A DNA stretch of 10,000 nt from Rheinheimera sp. (GTDB taxonomy: Bacteria; Pseudomonadota; Gammaproteobacteria; Enterobacterales; Alteromonadaceae): the NCBI RefSeq assembly GCF_020217005.1, contig NZ_JAIWOI010000075.1, positions 1-10,000 on the forward strand, written 5' to 3'. The position numbers and the translations under genes were made by a program. How positions within the stretch are numbered: position 1 is the stretch's first letter; each line of letters starts with the position of its first letter. Below the pieces are notes generated by a model that worked only from the letters and a program-made list of their open reading frames with translations, was not told the DNA's origin and searched no databases. Below, one piece after another: positions 1 to 8,308 of this stretch.

Positions 1-51
1 CGTCTAAAAGTATACCCAGCAAAAATAAGAAGTCAAAACATTTAGACGTCT
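1..51. promoter_or_regulatory. MetJ operator: met boxes in two groups
   Basis: Positions 44-51 read AGACGTCT, an exact match to the 8-bp met box consensus. In register to its left are 36-43 (AAACATTT, 5 of 8) and 28-35 (AGAAGTCA, 6 of 8), giving three tandem boxes. A second, out-of-phase group begins at the window edge: bases 1-5 (CGTCT) are the last five of a box whose start is outside, followed by 6-13 (AAAAGTAT, 5 of 8). MetJ dimers with S-adenosylmethionine are known to bind tandem boxes cooperatively. The groups overlap the -35 and -10 of the leftward promoter, so strong repression of the off-window gene is expected, and autoregulation of metJ is plausible. Confidence 0.8.
9..36 (-). promoter_or_regulatory. 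Leftward sigma-70 promoter for a gene outside the window
   Basis: Read on the minus strand, TTGACT (36-31) and TATACT (14-9) are separated by 16 bp, which is close to consensus. Transcription would start near position 2 and run out of the window. Three tandem met boxes cover the -35 and a partial pair covers the -10 and start, so this should be a MetJ-repressed methionine gene. metB, which is divergent from metJ in enteric bacteria, is the likely target, but its coding sequence is not visible. Confidence 0.7.
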
Positions 52-64
52 GTACTATTAAATC

Positions 65-94
65 TTGCGCAGAGTTTGTACTCGGGAGTATAAA
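65..94 (+). promoter_or_regulatory. Candidate metJ promoter
   Basis: TTGCGC at 65-70 and TATAAA at 89-94 are 18 bp apart, which would place the start near 101 and give a leader of about 75 nt before metJ. The -35 is imperfect. The nearest met box ends at 51, about 14 bp upstream of the -35, so repression here may be weaker than at the divergent promoter. Confidence 0.45.
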
Positions 95-175
95 GAAGTA
101 AAATTTCGTCCAATTACGTGCAGAGCGTAGCAAAGGTCAGCAGACCATATAACTAAATTCAATCAAGGTATCCCT

Positions 176-511
176 ATGGCAAAGTGGAATGGTGAGTATG
201 TTCACCCTTATGCGGAACACGGAAAGAAGTCCGAACAGGTGAAAAAGATTACAGTCTCTATCCCGTTGAACGTATTGAAAGTGTTAACAGATGAAAGAAC
301 CCGCCGCCAGGTCAACAACCTGCGTCATGCCACCAACAGCGAATTGTTATGTGAAGCGTTTTTGCATGCCTTCACTGGTCAGCCTTTGCCTGCAGATGAA
401 GATTTACGCAAAGACAACCCACATCAAATCCCAGTGGAAGTGCGCAACATATTAACCAGTATGGGTAAGCCAATTCCTGAGATCCAGGAAGCTGATTCAG
501 ACGAAGAGTAA
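176..511 (+). CDS. metJ: Methionine regulon repressor MetJ
   Basis: This is MetJ, the ribbon-helix-helix repressor that uses S-adenosylmethionine as corepressor and shuts down methionine biosynthesis genes. It has 111 residues against about 105 in E. coli and is nearly identical to that protein over residues 6-80. The beta-strand that enters the DNA major groove is VKKITVSIP at 22-30; Lys24 and Thr26 correspond to the base-reading Lys23 and Thr25 of the mature E. coli protein. The [20 protein letters not shown] helix region follows. Only the acidic C-terminal tail differs. The ATG at 176 has AAGG seven bases upstream, and the N-terminus aligns with E. coli. Met boxes lie 125 bp upstream. The gene converges on the malic enzyme gene across a palindromic terminator that starts 2 nt after its stop codon. 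Confidence 0.98.
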   Translation: MAKWNGEYVHPYAEHGKKSEQVKKITVSIPLNVLKVLTDERTRRQVNNLRHATNSELLCEAFLHAFTGQPLPADEDLRKDNPHQIPVEVRNILTSMGKPIPEIQEADSDEE

Positions 512-512
512 T

Positions 513-573
513 TAAAAATGGGGTCAGATCACATTATTTGCTGAGCAAATAATGTGATCTGACCCCATTTTTA
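513..573. repeat. Perfect 30-bp-arm palindrome; bidirectional terminator, possibly a REP/MITE-like mobile repeat
   Basis: Arms 513-542 and 544-573 are exact reverse complements around the single base G543. The transcript would form a stem closed by C541-G545 with loop UGA. Each arm contains TGGGGTCAGATCACATTA flanked by an A-run, so either strand ends in CCCCATTTTTA, giving a U-run for both directions. The palindrome occupies the whole gap between the metJ stop (509-511) and the malic enzyme stop (577-579). The terminator role is well supported by position and shape. The perfect symmetry is more than a terminator needs. The GGGGTCAGA outer motif recalls terminal sequences I associate with REP-associated (Y1) transposase elements; that link is from memory and unproven here. 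Confidence 0.85.
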
Positions 574-576
574 TAT

Positions 577-1818
577 TTAGAGCATATAGTTTTCAGGCAT
601 TGGTAAACGCGCCACTCCTGATGCCACGGCGGCTTCAGCTACAGCGCGGGCAACACGGGATAATAAACGTGGGTCCATTGGTTTTGGAATAATATACTGT
701 GCACCAAACTCCAGCCTATCCACTTGAGCCGCTGTTAATACAGCCGTCGGTACAGCTTCTTTGGCAATAGCACGAATCGCATGCACTGCTGCCAGTTTCA
801 TTTCATCGTTAATGACCTTGGCACGTACGTCCAAAGCACCACGGAAAATAAAAGGGAAACACAGCACATTGTTGACCTGGTTCGGGTAATCCGAACGTCC
901 TGTCGCCATAATTAAATCGCTACGCTGGGCATGAGCCAGTTCAGGTTTAATTTCCGGATCCGGATTTGAGCAGGCAAAAATCACCGGCTTCTCTGCCATC
1001 AGTTTTAAGGCTTCGGCTGGCAGGGCATCAGGTCCAGATACACCCACAAATACATCAGCGCCCTCCATTGCATCTTCCAGCGTGCGTTTGTCGGTATTGT
1101 TGGCAAACAGCTCTTTGTATTTATTCAAGTCGTTACGACGAGTGTGGATCACGCCTTTAGTGTCGAGCATATAAATATGTTCACGCTTAGCACCACATTT
1201 GATCAGCAGCTCCATACAGGCAATAGCTGCTGCACCTGCACCTAAACAAACAATCACTACTTTGCTGATCTCTTTGCCCTGAATTTCCAGCGCATTCAGC
1301 AAACCTGCCGCTGTCACTATGGCTGTGCCGTGCTGATCGTCATGAAACACCGGAATGTTACAGCGTTTAATCAGCTCTTTTTCAATTTCAAAACACTCAG
1401 GAGATTTAATATCTTCGAGGTTAATACCGCCAAAGGTGTCGGCGATGTTGGCCACAGTATCGATAAACTCTTCCGTAGTGCGGTGAGTTACTTCGATATC
1501 AATAGAATCAAGGCCGGCAAAACGCTTAAACAACAAAGCTTTACCTTCCATCACAGGCTTCGACGCCATAGGTCCTAAGTTGCCTAAACCCAAAATAGCT
1601 GTACCATTGCTAATCACGGCCACCAGGTTGCCTTTGCCGGTATATTTGTAGACGTCATCAATATTATTAGCAATTTCACGCACAGGCTCAGCCACACCAG
1701 GGCTATAAGCCAAAGCGAGATCTTTGACAGTTTCAGCAGGTTTGCTGATTTCAATACTGATTTTTCCGGGTTTAGGCTCGGCGTGATACTTCAGCGCCTG
1801 TTCTCGAAAGTCTGACAT
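577..1818 (-). CDS. maeB: Malic enzyme, short MaeB type without phosphotransacetylase domain
   Basis: This enzyme oxidatively decarboxylates malate to pyruvate with reduction of NAD(P). The N-terminal malic domain carries the catalytic Tyr38 (AYSPGVAEP) and Lys93 (VMEGKA), with metal ligands Glu135, Asp136 (LEDIKSPE) and Asp161 (HDDQHGTA). The Rossmann domain shows GAGAAA at 193-198 followed by Asp219 after the second strand (MLDTKG). Cofactor choice cannot be settled from this, although the MaeB group usually prefers NADP. At 413 residues it is complete for the short form; E. coli MaeB is about 759 residues because of a C-terminal phosphotransacetylase-like domain absent here. The stop lies 4 nt from the palindrome. 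The ATG at 1818 aligns with the family start but has only a weak GGAA about ten bases upstream. A dispersed repeat ends 47 bp upstream of the start. Confidence 0.93.
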   Translation of the reverse strand: MSDFREQALKYHAEPKPGKISIEISKPAETVKDLALAYSPGVAEPVREIANNIDDVYKYTGKGNLVAVISNGTAILGLGNLGPMASKPVMEGKALLFKRFAGLDSIDIEVTHRTTEEFIDTVANIADTFGGINLEDIKSPECFEIEKELIKRCNIPVFHDDQHGTAIVTAAGLLNALEIQGKEISKVVIVCLGAGAAAIACMELLIKCGAKREHIYMLDTKGVIHTRRNDLNKYKELFANNTDKRTLEDAMEGADVFVGVSGPDALPAEALKLMAEKPVIFACSNPDPEIKPELAHAQRSDLIMATGRSDYPNQVNNVLCFPFIFRGALDVRAKVINDEMKLAAVHAIRAIAKEAVPTAVLTAAQVDRLEFGAQYIIPKPMDPRLLSRVARAVAEAAVASGVARLPMPENYML

Positions 1819-1865
1819 AGGTAAAAGGTTCCATCAGTAGGTATGCCCTGTGGGCTATTATGTTT

Positions 1866-1989
1866 TACCCTTGGTATTTGAAGCTACGACTTCGTTAACA
1901 ATGAGCTCTCCCCTCAGTCAGATAGCCAGACTGTGCTTGTGGGATCTAACGCTCTCGTCGCCTGCCTGCAACTCCAATGACCTTGGGTA
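1866..1989. repeat. Dispersed intergenic repeat, copy 1 (most diverged)
   Basis: This 124-bp segment aligns without large gaps to copies at 6907-7028 and 8141-8276, read on the + strand. Shared blocks are GTTAACA (GTTGACT in the others), CAGTCAGATAG (CAGTCACATAG), TGGGATCT (TGGGGTCT), CGTCGCC, and a final CCAATGACCTTGGGTA. Its ends are imperfect inverted repeats: TACCCTTGGTATTTGAAG at the left against TACCCAAGGTCATTGGAG from the right end reversed. It has no convincing reading frame. It ends 47 bp upstream of the malic enzyme start codon. Confidence 0.7.
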
Positions 1990-2442
1990 TGCGTGCTGTG
2001 AGTTGCGATACAACCCAAAAGCTGGCTCATTCTAAAGAGCAATCTTGCCCTTTAGAATCGCTAAAATTCAGATCGTACCAGTCATCATCTCCAGATCCGC
2101 AGAAGCTGCCCCAGGGTTTTCACTGTTTCTCCAGACTTTTTGTAGGGTAAGCCTGTACCTTTCAGACTGCTGAAAACTTCAACAGTGCCGCTCTGCCTCT
2201 TTGTTATAACAAGTTTTATCGAGAGCGCCAAGGACTAAAACCCAACTGATCTGACCAGATAAAGACCAATTGCACAGGAATGCAATTTAACCCCATCTTT
2301 AACCGGATAATAGTGTAGGAAAACTGATTAGCTATGCAGAAAACATTAAATTAAAAACAAAAAACAATGAAAAATCAAACAGATAGAAGCACCCATGAAT
2401 AAATAATAAGCAAACAGGCTATGCACTAATAATTTTTCGGAC
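1990..2442. other. Non-coding gap between repeat copy 1 and the secF terminator
   Basis: No supported gene. The stretch holds the palindrome at 2029-2058 (listed separately), a small TTTCAG/CTGAAA hairpin at 2160-2175, and a perfect 7-bp stem AATTGCA/TGCAATT with a 6-nt loop at 2268-2287. From about 2320 to 2440 it becomes very AT-rich with several A-runs. The malic enzyme promoter should lie in or left of this region, but I could not pick a convincing -35/-10 pair. A small RNA is possible but nothing specific supports it. Confidence 0.5.
2029..2058. repeat. 14-bp-arm imperfect palindrome
   Basis: Arm ATTCTAAAGAGCAA (2029-2042) pairs with TTGCCCTTTAGAAT (2045-2058) around the dinucleotide TC; 13 of 14 positions are complementary, with one A/C mismatch. 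It lacks a U-run on either side, so it is not a typical intrinsic terminator. It is isolated in a non-coding gap, and its role is unknown. Confidence 0.7.
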
Positions 2443-2473
2443 TGCAAAAAGTAAAGGCCGGAAACCGGCCTTT
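2443..2473 (-). terminator. Rho-independent terminator of the queA-tgt-yajC-secDF operon
   Basis: On the minus strand the hairpin is AAAGGCCGG (2473-2465), loop TTT, CCGGCCTTT (2461-2453), followed by ACTTTTT (2452-2443 region). It has a strong GC core, a 3-nt loop and a U-rich tail, and begins about 20 bp after the secF stop codon. Confidence 0.9.
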
Positions 2474-2492
2474 TAACAGAGATATGAACCAA

Positions 2493-3437
2493 TCACAACG
2501 AAGGAGTATTCTCGCCTTCTTTTTCAATCACTTCAGGTAACAAATCTTCGCGGCTTGCACCCAATAACACCGCAATGGAGCTTGCTACGTAAATAGATGA
2601 ATAAGTACCTATCGCGATACCAAACAGCAAAGCTGCAGCAAAGCCGTGTAACAAAGGGCCACCTAAATAAAACAGTGCCACCAATGACAAGGCTGTAGTG
2701 CCAGACGTTATGGTAGTTCGACTTAAAGTCGAAGTAATAGCATCGTTGACAGTTTCTTCTACGCTAGCTTCGCGCAATTTCCGGAACATTTCACGGATCC
2801 GGTCAAACACTACGATAGTGTCGTTGATGGAATAACCAATCAACGCCAGTAAAGCTGCCAGAACTGTTAAGTCTACTTCCATACCTGTCACAGAAAACAT
2901 GCCTAAGGTGACTATGACGTCATGGATCAAAGCGACCACTGAACCTACTGAATACCGCCATTCAAAGCGGAAAGCCACGTACATCATGATACCGATAAAA
3001 GATGCCAGCAAAGCCAGCATACCATCTTCTTTCAGCTCATCACCTACGGCTGCACCAACCACTTCAACCCGACGCTTGGTCACCTCACCTTTTTCAACTT
3101 TTTGAATAGAGCTGATAATTTGCTCGCCAATTACGGCTTGATCTACATCGGCGCGAGGCGCGATTCGGATCATGACTTCAGTTGAAGTACCAAAATATTG
3201 AACTACCGCATCAGAAAATCCGTCAGCAGCCAAAGCAGTACGAATTTTAGGCAAGTCAGCTTGTTGTTCAAAACCAGCTTCGACTACGATACCACCGGTG
3301 AAGTCCAGGCCAAAGTTAATGCCTTTAGTGAAAATGCTGAACAACGAACCCAGCACCAGCAGTAAAGAAAATATGATGGCTGGCGATTTGAAACGCATAA
3401 AATTCAGCGGTTCTTTAAAATGAAGAAGTCTCATCAT
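2493..3437 (-). CDS. secF: Protein translocase subunit SecF
   Basis: SecF forms an inner-membrane complex with SecD and YajC that uses the proton gradient to help pull preproteins through SecYEG. It has 314 residues (323 in E. coli). The first membrane segment is about residues 18-36, followed by the conserved GLDFTGGI at 43-50 that opens the periplasmic domain, and a block of five helices from about residue 138 to 293. The motif GYSINDTIVVFDRIRE at 201-216 includes Asp206, the counterpart of the membrane Asp213 of E. coli SecF. Two adjacent ATG codons exist, at 3437 and 3434. The AAGGA Shine-Dalgarno is only about 3 nt from the first but 6 nt from the second, so translation may start at the second (313 residues). 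The secD stop overlaps this Shine-Dalgarno, which suggests translational coupling. Confidence 0.98.
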   Translation of the reverse strand: MMRLLHFKEPLNFMRFKSPAIIFSLLLVLGSLFSIFTKGINFGLDFTGGIVVEAGFEQQADLPKIRTALAADGFSDAVVQYFGTSTEVMIRIAPRADVDQAVIGEQIISSIQKVEKGEVTKRRVEVVGAAVGDELKEDGMLALLASFIGIMMYVAFRFEWRYSVGSVVALIHDVIVTLGMFSVTGMEVDLTVLAALLALIGYSINDTIVVFDRIREMFRKLREASVEETVNDAITSTLSRTTITSGTTALSLVALFYLGGPLLHGFAAALLFGIAIGTYSSIYVASSIAVLLGASREDLLPEVIEKEGENTPSL

Positions 3438-3443
3438 AATTCC

Positions 3444-5294
3444 TTATATAGGTAATTTATCTACTTTACGGCCACCCCAGATCAGATTGACAAACAATCT
3501 GGATACAGTCACAGCAGTAAAGATGGAAGTGATAATACCTATAGCTAAAGTCACAGCAAAACCTTTGACCGGGCCTGAACCTAAACCAAACAGAATGATG
3601 GCCACTAAGAAGGTGGTGATGTTGGAGTCGGTGATAGTAGCAAAAGCTTTGTTATAGCCTTCGTGGATAGCTTGTTGTACTGAACGTCCATTCTCAATTT
3701 CTTCGCGAATACGTTCATTGATCAATACGTTAGCATCAACGGCCATACCTATGGTCAGTAGAATACCGGCCATACCGGGTAAAGTCAGAGTAGCGCCAGG
3801 CACCATAGACAATACGCCGATCAGCAAGACTACGTTGCTGGCCAAAGCCAGATTGGCAACCATACCTACGCCTTTGTAGTAAATCGCCATAAAGATCACT
3901 GTCAGCAACATACCCACCATAATAGCGTTGGTACCCAGCTCAATGTTCTCCTGCCCCAGACTTGGACCTATGGTGCGTTCTTCTACAATCTGAATAGGGG
4001 CAATCAAAGCACCGGCGCGTAATAACAGTGCCAGGTTTTGTGCTTCAGCCGGGCTGTCCACGCCTGTGATTCGGAAGCTGCGACCTAAGCGTGCCTGAAT
4101 AGTGGCCACGTTAATCACTTCTTCTTTTTTCTCAAGGATAGTGCGGCCTTGCGCATCCTTTTTATCCGTAGGTTTGTATTCAATGAATACGGTCGCCATT
4201 GACTTACCAATAGCTTCTTTCGTGGCTTGCGAGAAAGTATTACCGCCTTTGGCATCCAGGTCGATATTCACCTGAGGACGGCTGTATTCGTCGAAGCTGC
4301 TGTTGGCGCCAATAATATGGTTACCTGTCAGCATCACGCGTTTTTGCAACAATACCGGACGTCCCTGACGGTCGTTATACAGCTGAGCATTAGGCGGAAC
4401 ACGACCATCAATAGCACTTTGTAAATCACCGGCTTCATCCACCATACGGAATTCAAGAGTGGCTGTGGCACCTAAAATTTCTTTGGCGCGGGCTGTATCC
4501 TGTACACCTGGTAGCTGCACTACAATACGTTCAGCGCCCTGACGCTGCACCAGAGGTTCAGCCACACCAATAGCATTGACACGATTACGGATAATAGTGA
4601 TGTTTTGCGCTACAGCGTCTTCGCGTAAAGCTTTTACTTTGACGTCACTAAAACCAGCCACTAAAGTCAGCTCGTCAGTTTCGGTGAAAGTCATGTCACG
4701 ATCTTTAGCACTTAACAAAGTTTTAGCGGCAGCTAAATCTTCCGCTGTGCGGAAACTCAGGTTGACCTTTAAATTTGGCACATCAGCAGTTACAGCACGG
4801 TAACGGACTTTAGCTTCGCGCAAATCAGTACGGTACAGCAGCACTAAATCGTTGACGTTTTTTTCCATCGCGGTTTTCATGTCCACTTCCATCAGGAAAT
4901 GCACACCACCACGTAAGTCCAGACCCAACTTCATTGGAGCTGCGCCTATAGCATCCAGCCAGGCTGGAGTCGCAGGAGCCAGATTTAATGCGGTCACAAA
5001 GTTGTCACCCAAAGTTTCATTGGCAACTTCACGGGCTTTTAACTGATCTTCAGTGTTTAAAAAACGCACCAGCACCTGGCCTTTTTCTAATACAGCTGAC
5101 TTAGGTGTTAAACCTTGTTCTGTAAAAGCTTTTTGCAGTTGATCCACAGTTTGCTGTGTGACGTCAGCTCCCCGGGTCGCGTTGATTTGTAAAGACGGAT
5201 CGTTGGGGTACAGATTCGGCAGGGCGTACAGCATGCTGACGCCCAAAACGATAATCACCAATAAGTACCGCCAGATGGAATTCTGGTTTAACAC
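3444..5294 (-). CDS. secD: Protein translocase subunit SecD
   Basis: SecD is the larger RND-like subunit of the SecDF-YajC complex. At 616 residues it matches E. coli SecD (615) along its whole length. Membrane segment 1 is about residues 9-27. The large periplasmic P1 domain opens with MKLGLDLRGGVHFLMEVD, and further conserved blocks are RNRVNAIGVAEP, KEILGATATLEFR and LLLRAGALIAPIQIVEERTI. The C-terminal membrane block carries AVDANVLINERIREE, in which Asp520 corresponds to the proton-pathway Asp519 of E. coli. The start is GTG at 5294, chosen because MLNQ..W aligns with the E. coli N-terminus and AAGGA lies about 8 nt upstream. An out-of-frame ATG-TGT-TAA (5296-5288) overlaps that start. 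The gene lies 12 nt after yajC and 6 nt before secF. Confidence 0.98.
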   Translation of the reverse strand: MLNQNSIWRYLLVIIVLGVSMLYALPNLYPNDPSLQINATRGADVTQQTVDQLQKAFTEQGLTPKSAVLEKGQVLVRFLNTEDQLKAREVANETLGDNFVTALNLAPATPAWLDAIGAAPMKLGLDLRGGVHFLMEVDMKTAMEKNVNDLVLLYRTDLREAKVRYRAVTADVPNLKVNLSFRTAEDLAAAKTLLSAKDRDMTFTETDELTLVAGFSDVKVKALREDAVAQNITIIRNRVNAIGVAEPLVQRQGAERIVVQLPGVQDTARAKEILGATATLEFRMVDEAGDLQSAIDGRVPPNAQLYNDRQGRPVLLQKRVMLTGNHIIGANSSFDEYSRPQVNIDLDAKGGNTFSQATKEAIGKSMATVFIEYKPTDKKDAQGRTILEKKEEVINVATIQARLGRSFRITGVDSPAEAQNLALLLRAGALIAPIQIVEERTIGPSLGQENIELGTNAIMVGMLLTVIFMAIYYKGVGMVANLALASNVVLLIGVLSMVPGATLTLPGMAGILLTIGMAVDANVLINERIREEIENGRSVQQAIHEGYNKAFATITDSNITTFLVAIILFGLGSGPVKGFAVTLAIGIITSIFTAVTVSRLFVNLIWGGRKVDKLPI

Positions 5295-5306
5295 ATTAAA
5301 ATCCTT

Positions 5307-5645
5307 TTACAGTGATTTCATCGTGCCTTTCGGCAGTACGGCAGCGATAGCAGATTTTTGCACTGTCACTTCAGTAGTATCGTTTAAGGCGATAGCAACA
5401 AAATCTTTATCTTCTGCAATTTTTGCGATTCGGCCTACTAAGCCACCTTGGGTTAACACTTCATCACCTTTGCCTAAAGCGGCCATCAGATTCTTGTGCT
5501 CTTTGACTCTTTTTGCTTGTGGACGGTAGATCAGAAAGTAAAATATCAGACCAAAAGCCACCAGCATGATCAACAAGTCCCAACCACCGCCTGCAGGAGC
5601 TGCAGCTGGAGCGTTAGCGTATGCATTGGATATAAATAAACTCAT
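5307..5645 (-). CDS. yajC: Sec translocase accessory subunit YajC
   Basis: YajC is the small membrane partner of SecDF. Of its 112 residues, 1-21 form a short Ala/Pro/Gly-rich segment expected to face the periplasm. One membrane helix spans about 22-40 (WDLLIMLVAFGLIFYFLIY), and the conserved RPQAKR at 41-46 obeys the positive-inside rule. A small cytoplasmic domain with GDEVLTQGGLVGRI follows. The start at 5645 has AGGGGA seven bases upstream. A start-stop dinucleotide codon pair, ATG-TAA, overlaps just upstream (5650-5645) and shares its TAATG with the yajC start. The gene follows tgt by 45 bp and precedes secD by 12 bp, so it is cotranscribed with both. Confidence 0.97.
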   Translation of the reverse strand: MSLFISNAYANAPAAAPAGGGWDLLIMLVAFGLIFYFLIYRPQAKRVKEHKNLMAALGKGDEVLTQGGLVGRIAKIAEDKDFVAIALNDTTEVTVQKSAIAAVLPKGTMKSL

Positions 5646-5690
5646 TACATGTCCCCTAAAATTAAAAATGAAAGTTTAAAAAACGAAATC

Positions 5691-6893
<1,203 letters not shown>

Positions 6894-6906
6894 CTAAACC
6901 CCACCC

Positions 6907-7028
6907 TAACCTTTGTACTTGGCACTGCAGCTTTGTTGACTTCGCTCCTCGCCCCAGTCACATAGTAATCTATGCTCCTGGGGTCTCGCTCACTTGTCGC
7001 CGCGCATCAACACCAATTACTTTGGTTA
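6907..7028. repeat. Dispersed intergenic repeat, copy 2 (best preserved)
   Basis: This 122-bp element sits between queA and tgt, starting 12 bp beyond the queA stop. Its ends are inverted: TAACCTTTGTACTTGG on the left against TAACCAAAGTAATTGG from the right end reversed, 12 of 16 matching. The core 6952-6983 is a clean hairpin: CCCCAG, TCA, CATAG, loop TAAT, CTATG, CTC, CTGGGG. GTTGACT, CAGTCACATAG, TGGGGTCTC and TTGTCGCC are shared with copy 3. It lacks a U-run, so it is not an intrinsic terminator. Confidence 0.8.
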
Positions 7029-7039
7029 TCAATCCTGAC

Positions 7040-8074
7040 CTATAAAATAAGCATCGCGTCGCCATAAGAGTAGAAACGATACTCCTGTTCTATAGCGGTT
7101 TGATAAGCCTGCATCACATAGTCTTTTTGGCTAAAGGCGCTAACCAGCATAATGAGAGTAGATTCAGGCAAATGGAAGTTGGTGATTAAGCCATCTATCA
7201 CCTGGAACTGATAGCCAGGGTAAATAAAAATTTTGGTATCACCGCTGTATGGCTGTAACTTTTTGTTTTGCTGCAACGCAATCTGAGCCGCGGATTCCAA
7301 CGAACGCACTGAAGTCGTACCTACTGCAATGACTCTGTTACCGCGGGCTTTACAGGCAGCAATAGCATCAACTACAGCCTGATCCACTTCAATGTATTCA
7401 GCATGCATTTGGTGGTCGAGCACATTATCGACCCGCACTGGTTGAAAAGTACCGGCACCTACATGCAAAGTAACAAAAGCAAACTCAATGCCTTTGGCTT
7501 TAAGCGCCGCCAACAAAGGTTCGTCAAAATGTAAGCCTGCCGTAGGTGCTGCGACAGCGCCTGGCTTCTGGTTATAGACAGTCTGATAACGTTGTTTATC
7601 TTCATCGCTGTCAGGCCTGTCTATGTAAGGAGGCAGCGGCATATGACCTAACCTTTCCAGCATATTCAGTAGAGGCTCCTCACCCAACAACTCCAGCTCA
7701 AACAACGTATCCTGACGTTGTAGCATTTGCAGTCTGGTGTCGTCATCCAGCAGAATAATGCTGCCTGGCTTAGGGGCTTTACTGGCACGAACATGCGCCA
7801 GAAAACGCCTGTTATCCAGTATCCTTTCTACCAGTATTTCTACCTTACCACCTGACTCTTTCTGACCAAATAATCGGGCAGGTATCACGCGGGTGTTGTT
7901 GAACACCAGCAGGTCACCAGCTTGTAATTCGTTGAGCACATCAGTAAACACCAGATGAGACAATTCACCGGTCTGACGCTGCATTTTCAACAACCTGCTG
8001 CTGGAACGTTGTGCTTTAGGAAAACGTGCGATCAGCTGCTCAGGCAGCTCAAAAGAGAAGTCTTTTACTTGCAT
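7040..8074 (-). CDS. queA: S-adenosylmethionine:tRNA ribosyltransferase-isomerase
   Basis: QueA transfers and isomerises the ribosyl group of S-adenosylmethionine onto preQ1 in tRNA to make epoxyqueuosine, the penultimate step of queuosine synthesis. At 344 residues it is slightly shorter than E. coli QueA (356). Conserved blocks in order: [10 protein letters not shown] (59-68), [13 protein letters not shown] (172-184), [11 protein letters not shown] (203-213), [10 protein letters not shown] (252-261), [17 protein letters not shown] (298-314) and FYSYGDAM (334-341). The ATG at 8074 gives the family-typical [16 protein letters not shown] start, but only a weak, distant GGA precedes it. It is the first gene of the queA-tgt-yajC-secDF cluster. 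Repeat copies flank it on both sides: one ends 12 bp from its stop, the other begins 66 bp upstream of its start. Confidence 0.98.
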   Translation of the reverse strand: MQVKDFSFELPEQLIARFPKAQRSSSRLLKMQRQTGELSHLVFTDVLNELQAGDLLVFNNTRVIPARLFGQKESGGKVEILVERILDNRRFLAHVRASKAPKPGSIILLDDDTRLQMLQRQDTLFELELLGEEPLLNMLERLGHMPLPPYIDRPDSDEDKQRYQTVYNQKPGAVAAPTAGLHFDEPLLAALKAKGIEFAFVTLHVGAGTFQPVRVDNVLDHQMHAEYIEVDQAVVDAIAACKARGNRVIAVGTTSVRSLESAAQIALQQNKKLQPYSGDTKIFIYPGYQFQVIDGLITNFHLPESTLIMLVSAFSQKDYVMQAYQTAIEQEYRFYSYGDAMLIL

Positions 8075-8140
8075 AGAATATAAGTCCGCTTTACCGACAA
8101 ACTATAAATAGCCAAACTTGAGTTCAGCAGTGCCACCATC

Positions 8141-8276
8141 AGCTATATCATTCGCCCTTGAAGTTGTCGCTATGTTGACTGTGCTATCTCTTCTCAGTCA
8201 CATAGCTTTACCATGCACCTGGGGTCTCACTGGCTTGTCGCCTCGCCGAAATTTCAAGTCATTTGGCTATATAGCT
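8141..8276. repeat. Dispersed intergenic repeat, copy 3
   Basis: This element fills most of the oxyR-queA gap. Its outermost ends are perfect 8-bp inverted repeats, AGCTATAT (8141-8148) and ATATAGCT (8269-8276). Inside, CTTGAA(G/A) recurs inverted in both arms. The core matches copy 2 at GTTGACT, CAGTCACATAG, CCTGGGGTCTC and CTTGTCGCC. Differences in the core stem replace C-G by U-G pairs, so the hairpin is kept. A similar TAGCCAAACTTGA string at 8109-8121 resembles the reversed right end, so the true left boundary may lie further left. Confidence 0.78.
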
Positions 8277-8308
8277 ATGGCGCGCGCAGTGTAGCTGAAA
8301 ATAGCGCG

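Noticed and set aside
1850..2035. 61-residue plus-strand frame across repeat copy 1
   Set aside because: It is explained by the repeat; the aligned frames in copies 2 and 3 are not conserved.
5158..5529. 123-residue plus-strand frame opposite secD and yajC
   Set aside because: It is a shadow of two well-conserved genes on the other strand and resembles no known protein.
6952..6983. Repeat copy 2 core hairpin as a queA terminator
   Set aside because: There is no U-run on either side, and the same fold recurs in front of other genes as part of a dispersed repeat.
8281..8308. GCGCG/CGCGC pairing after the oxyR stop as a terminator
   Set aside because: The loop is about 18 nt and no U-run follows on the minus strand, so it is not a convincing intrinsic terminator.
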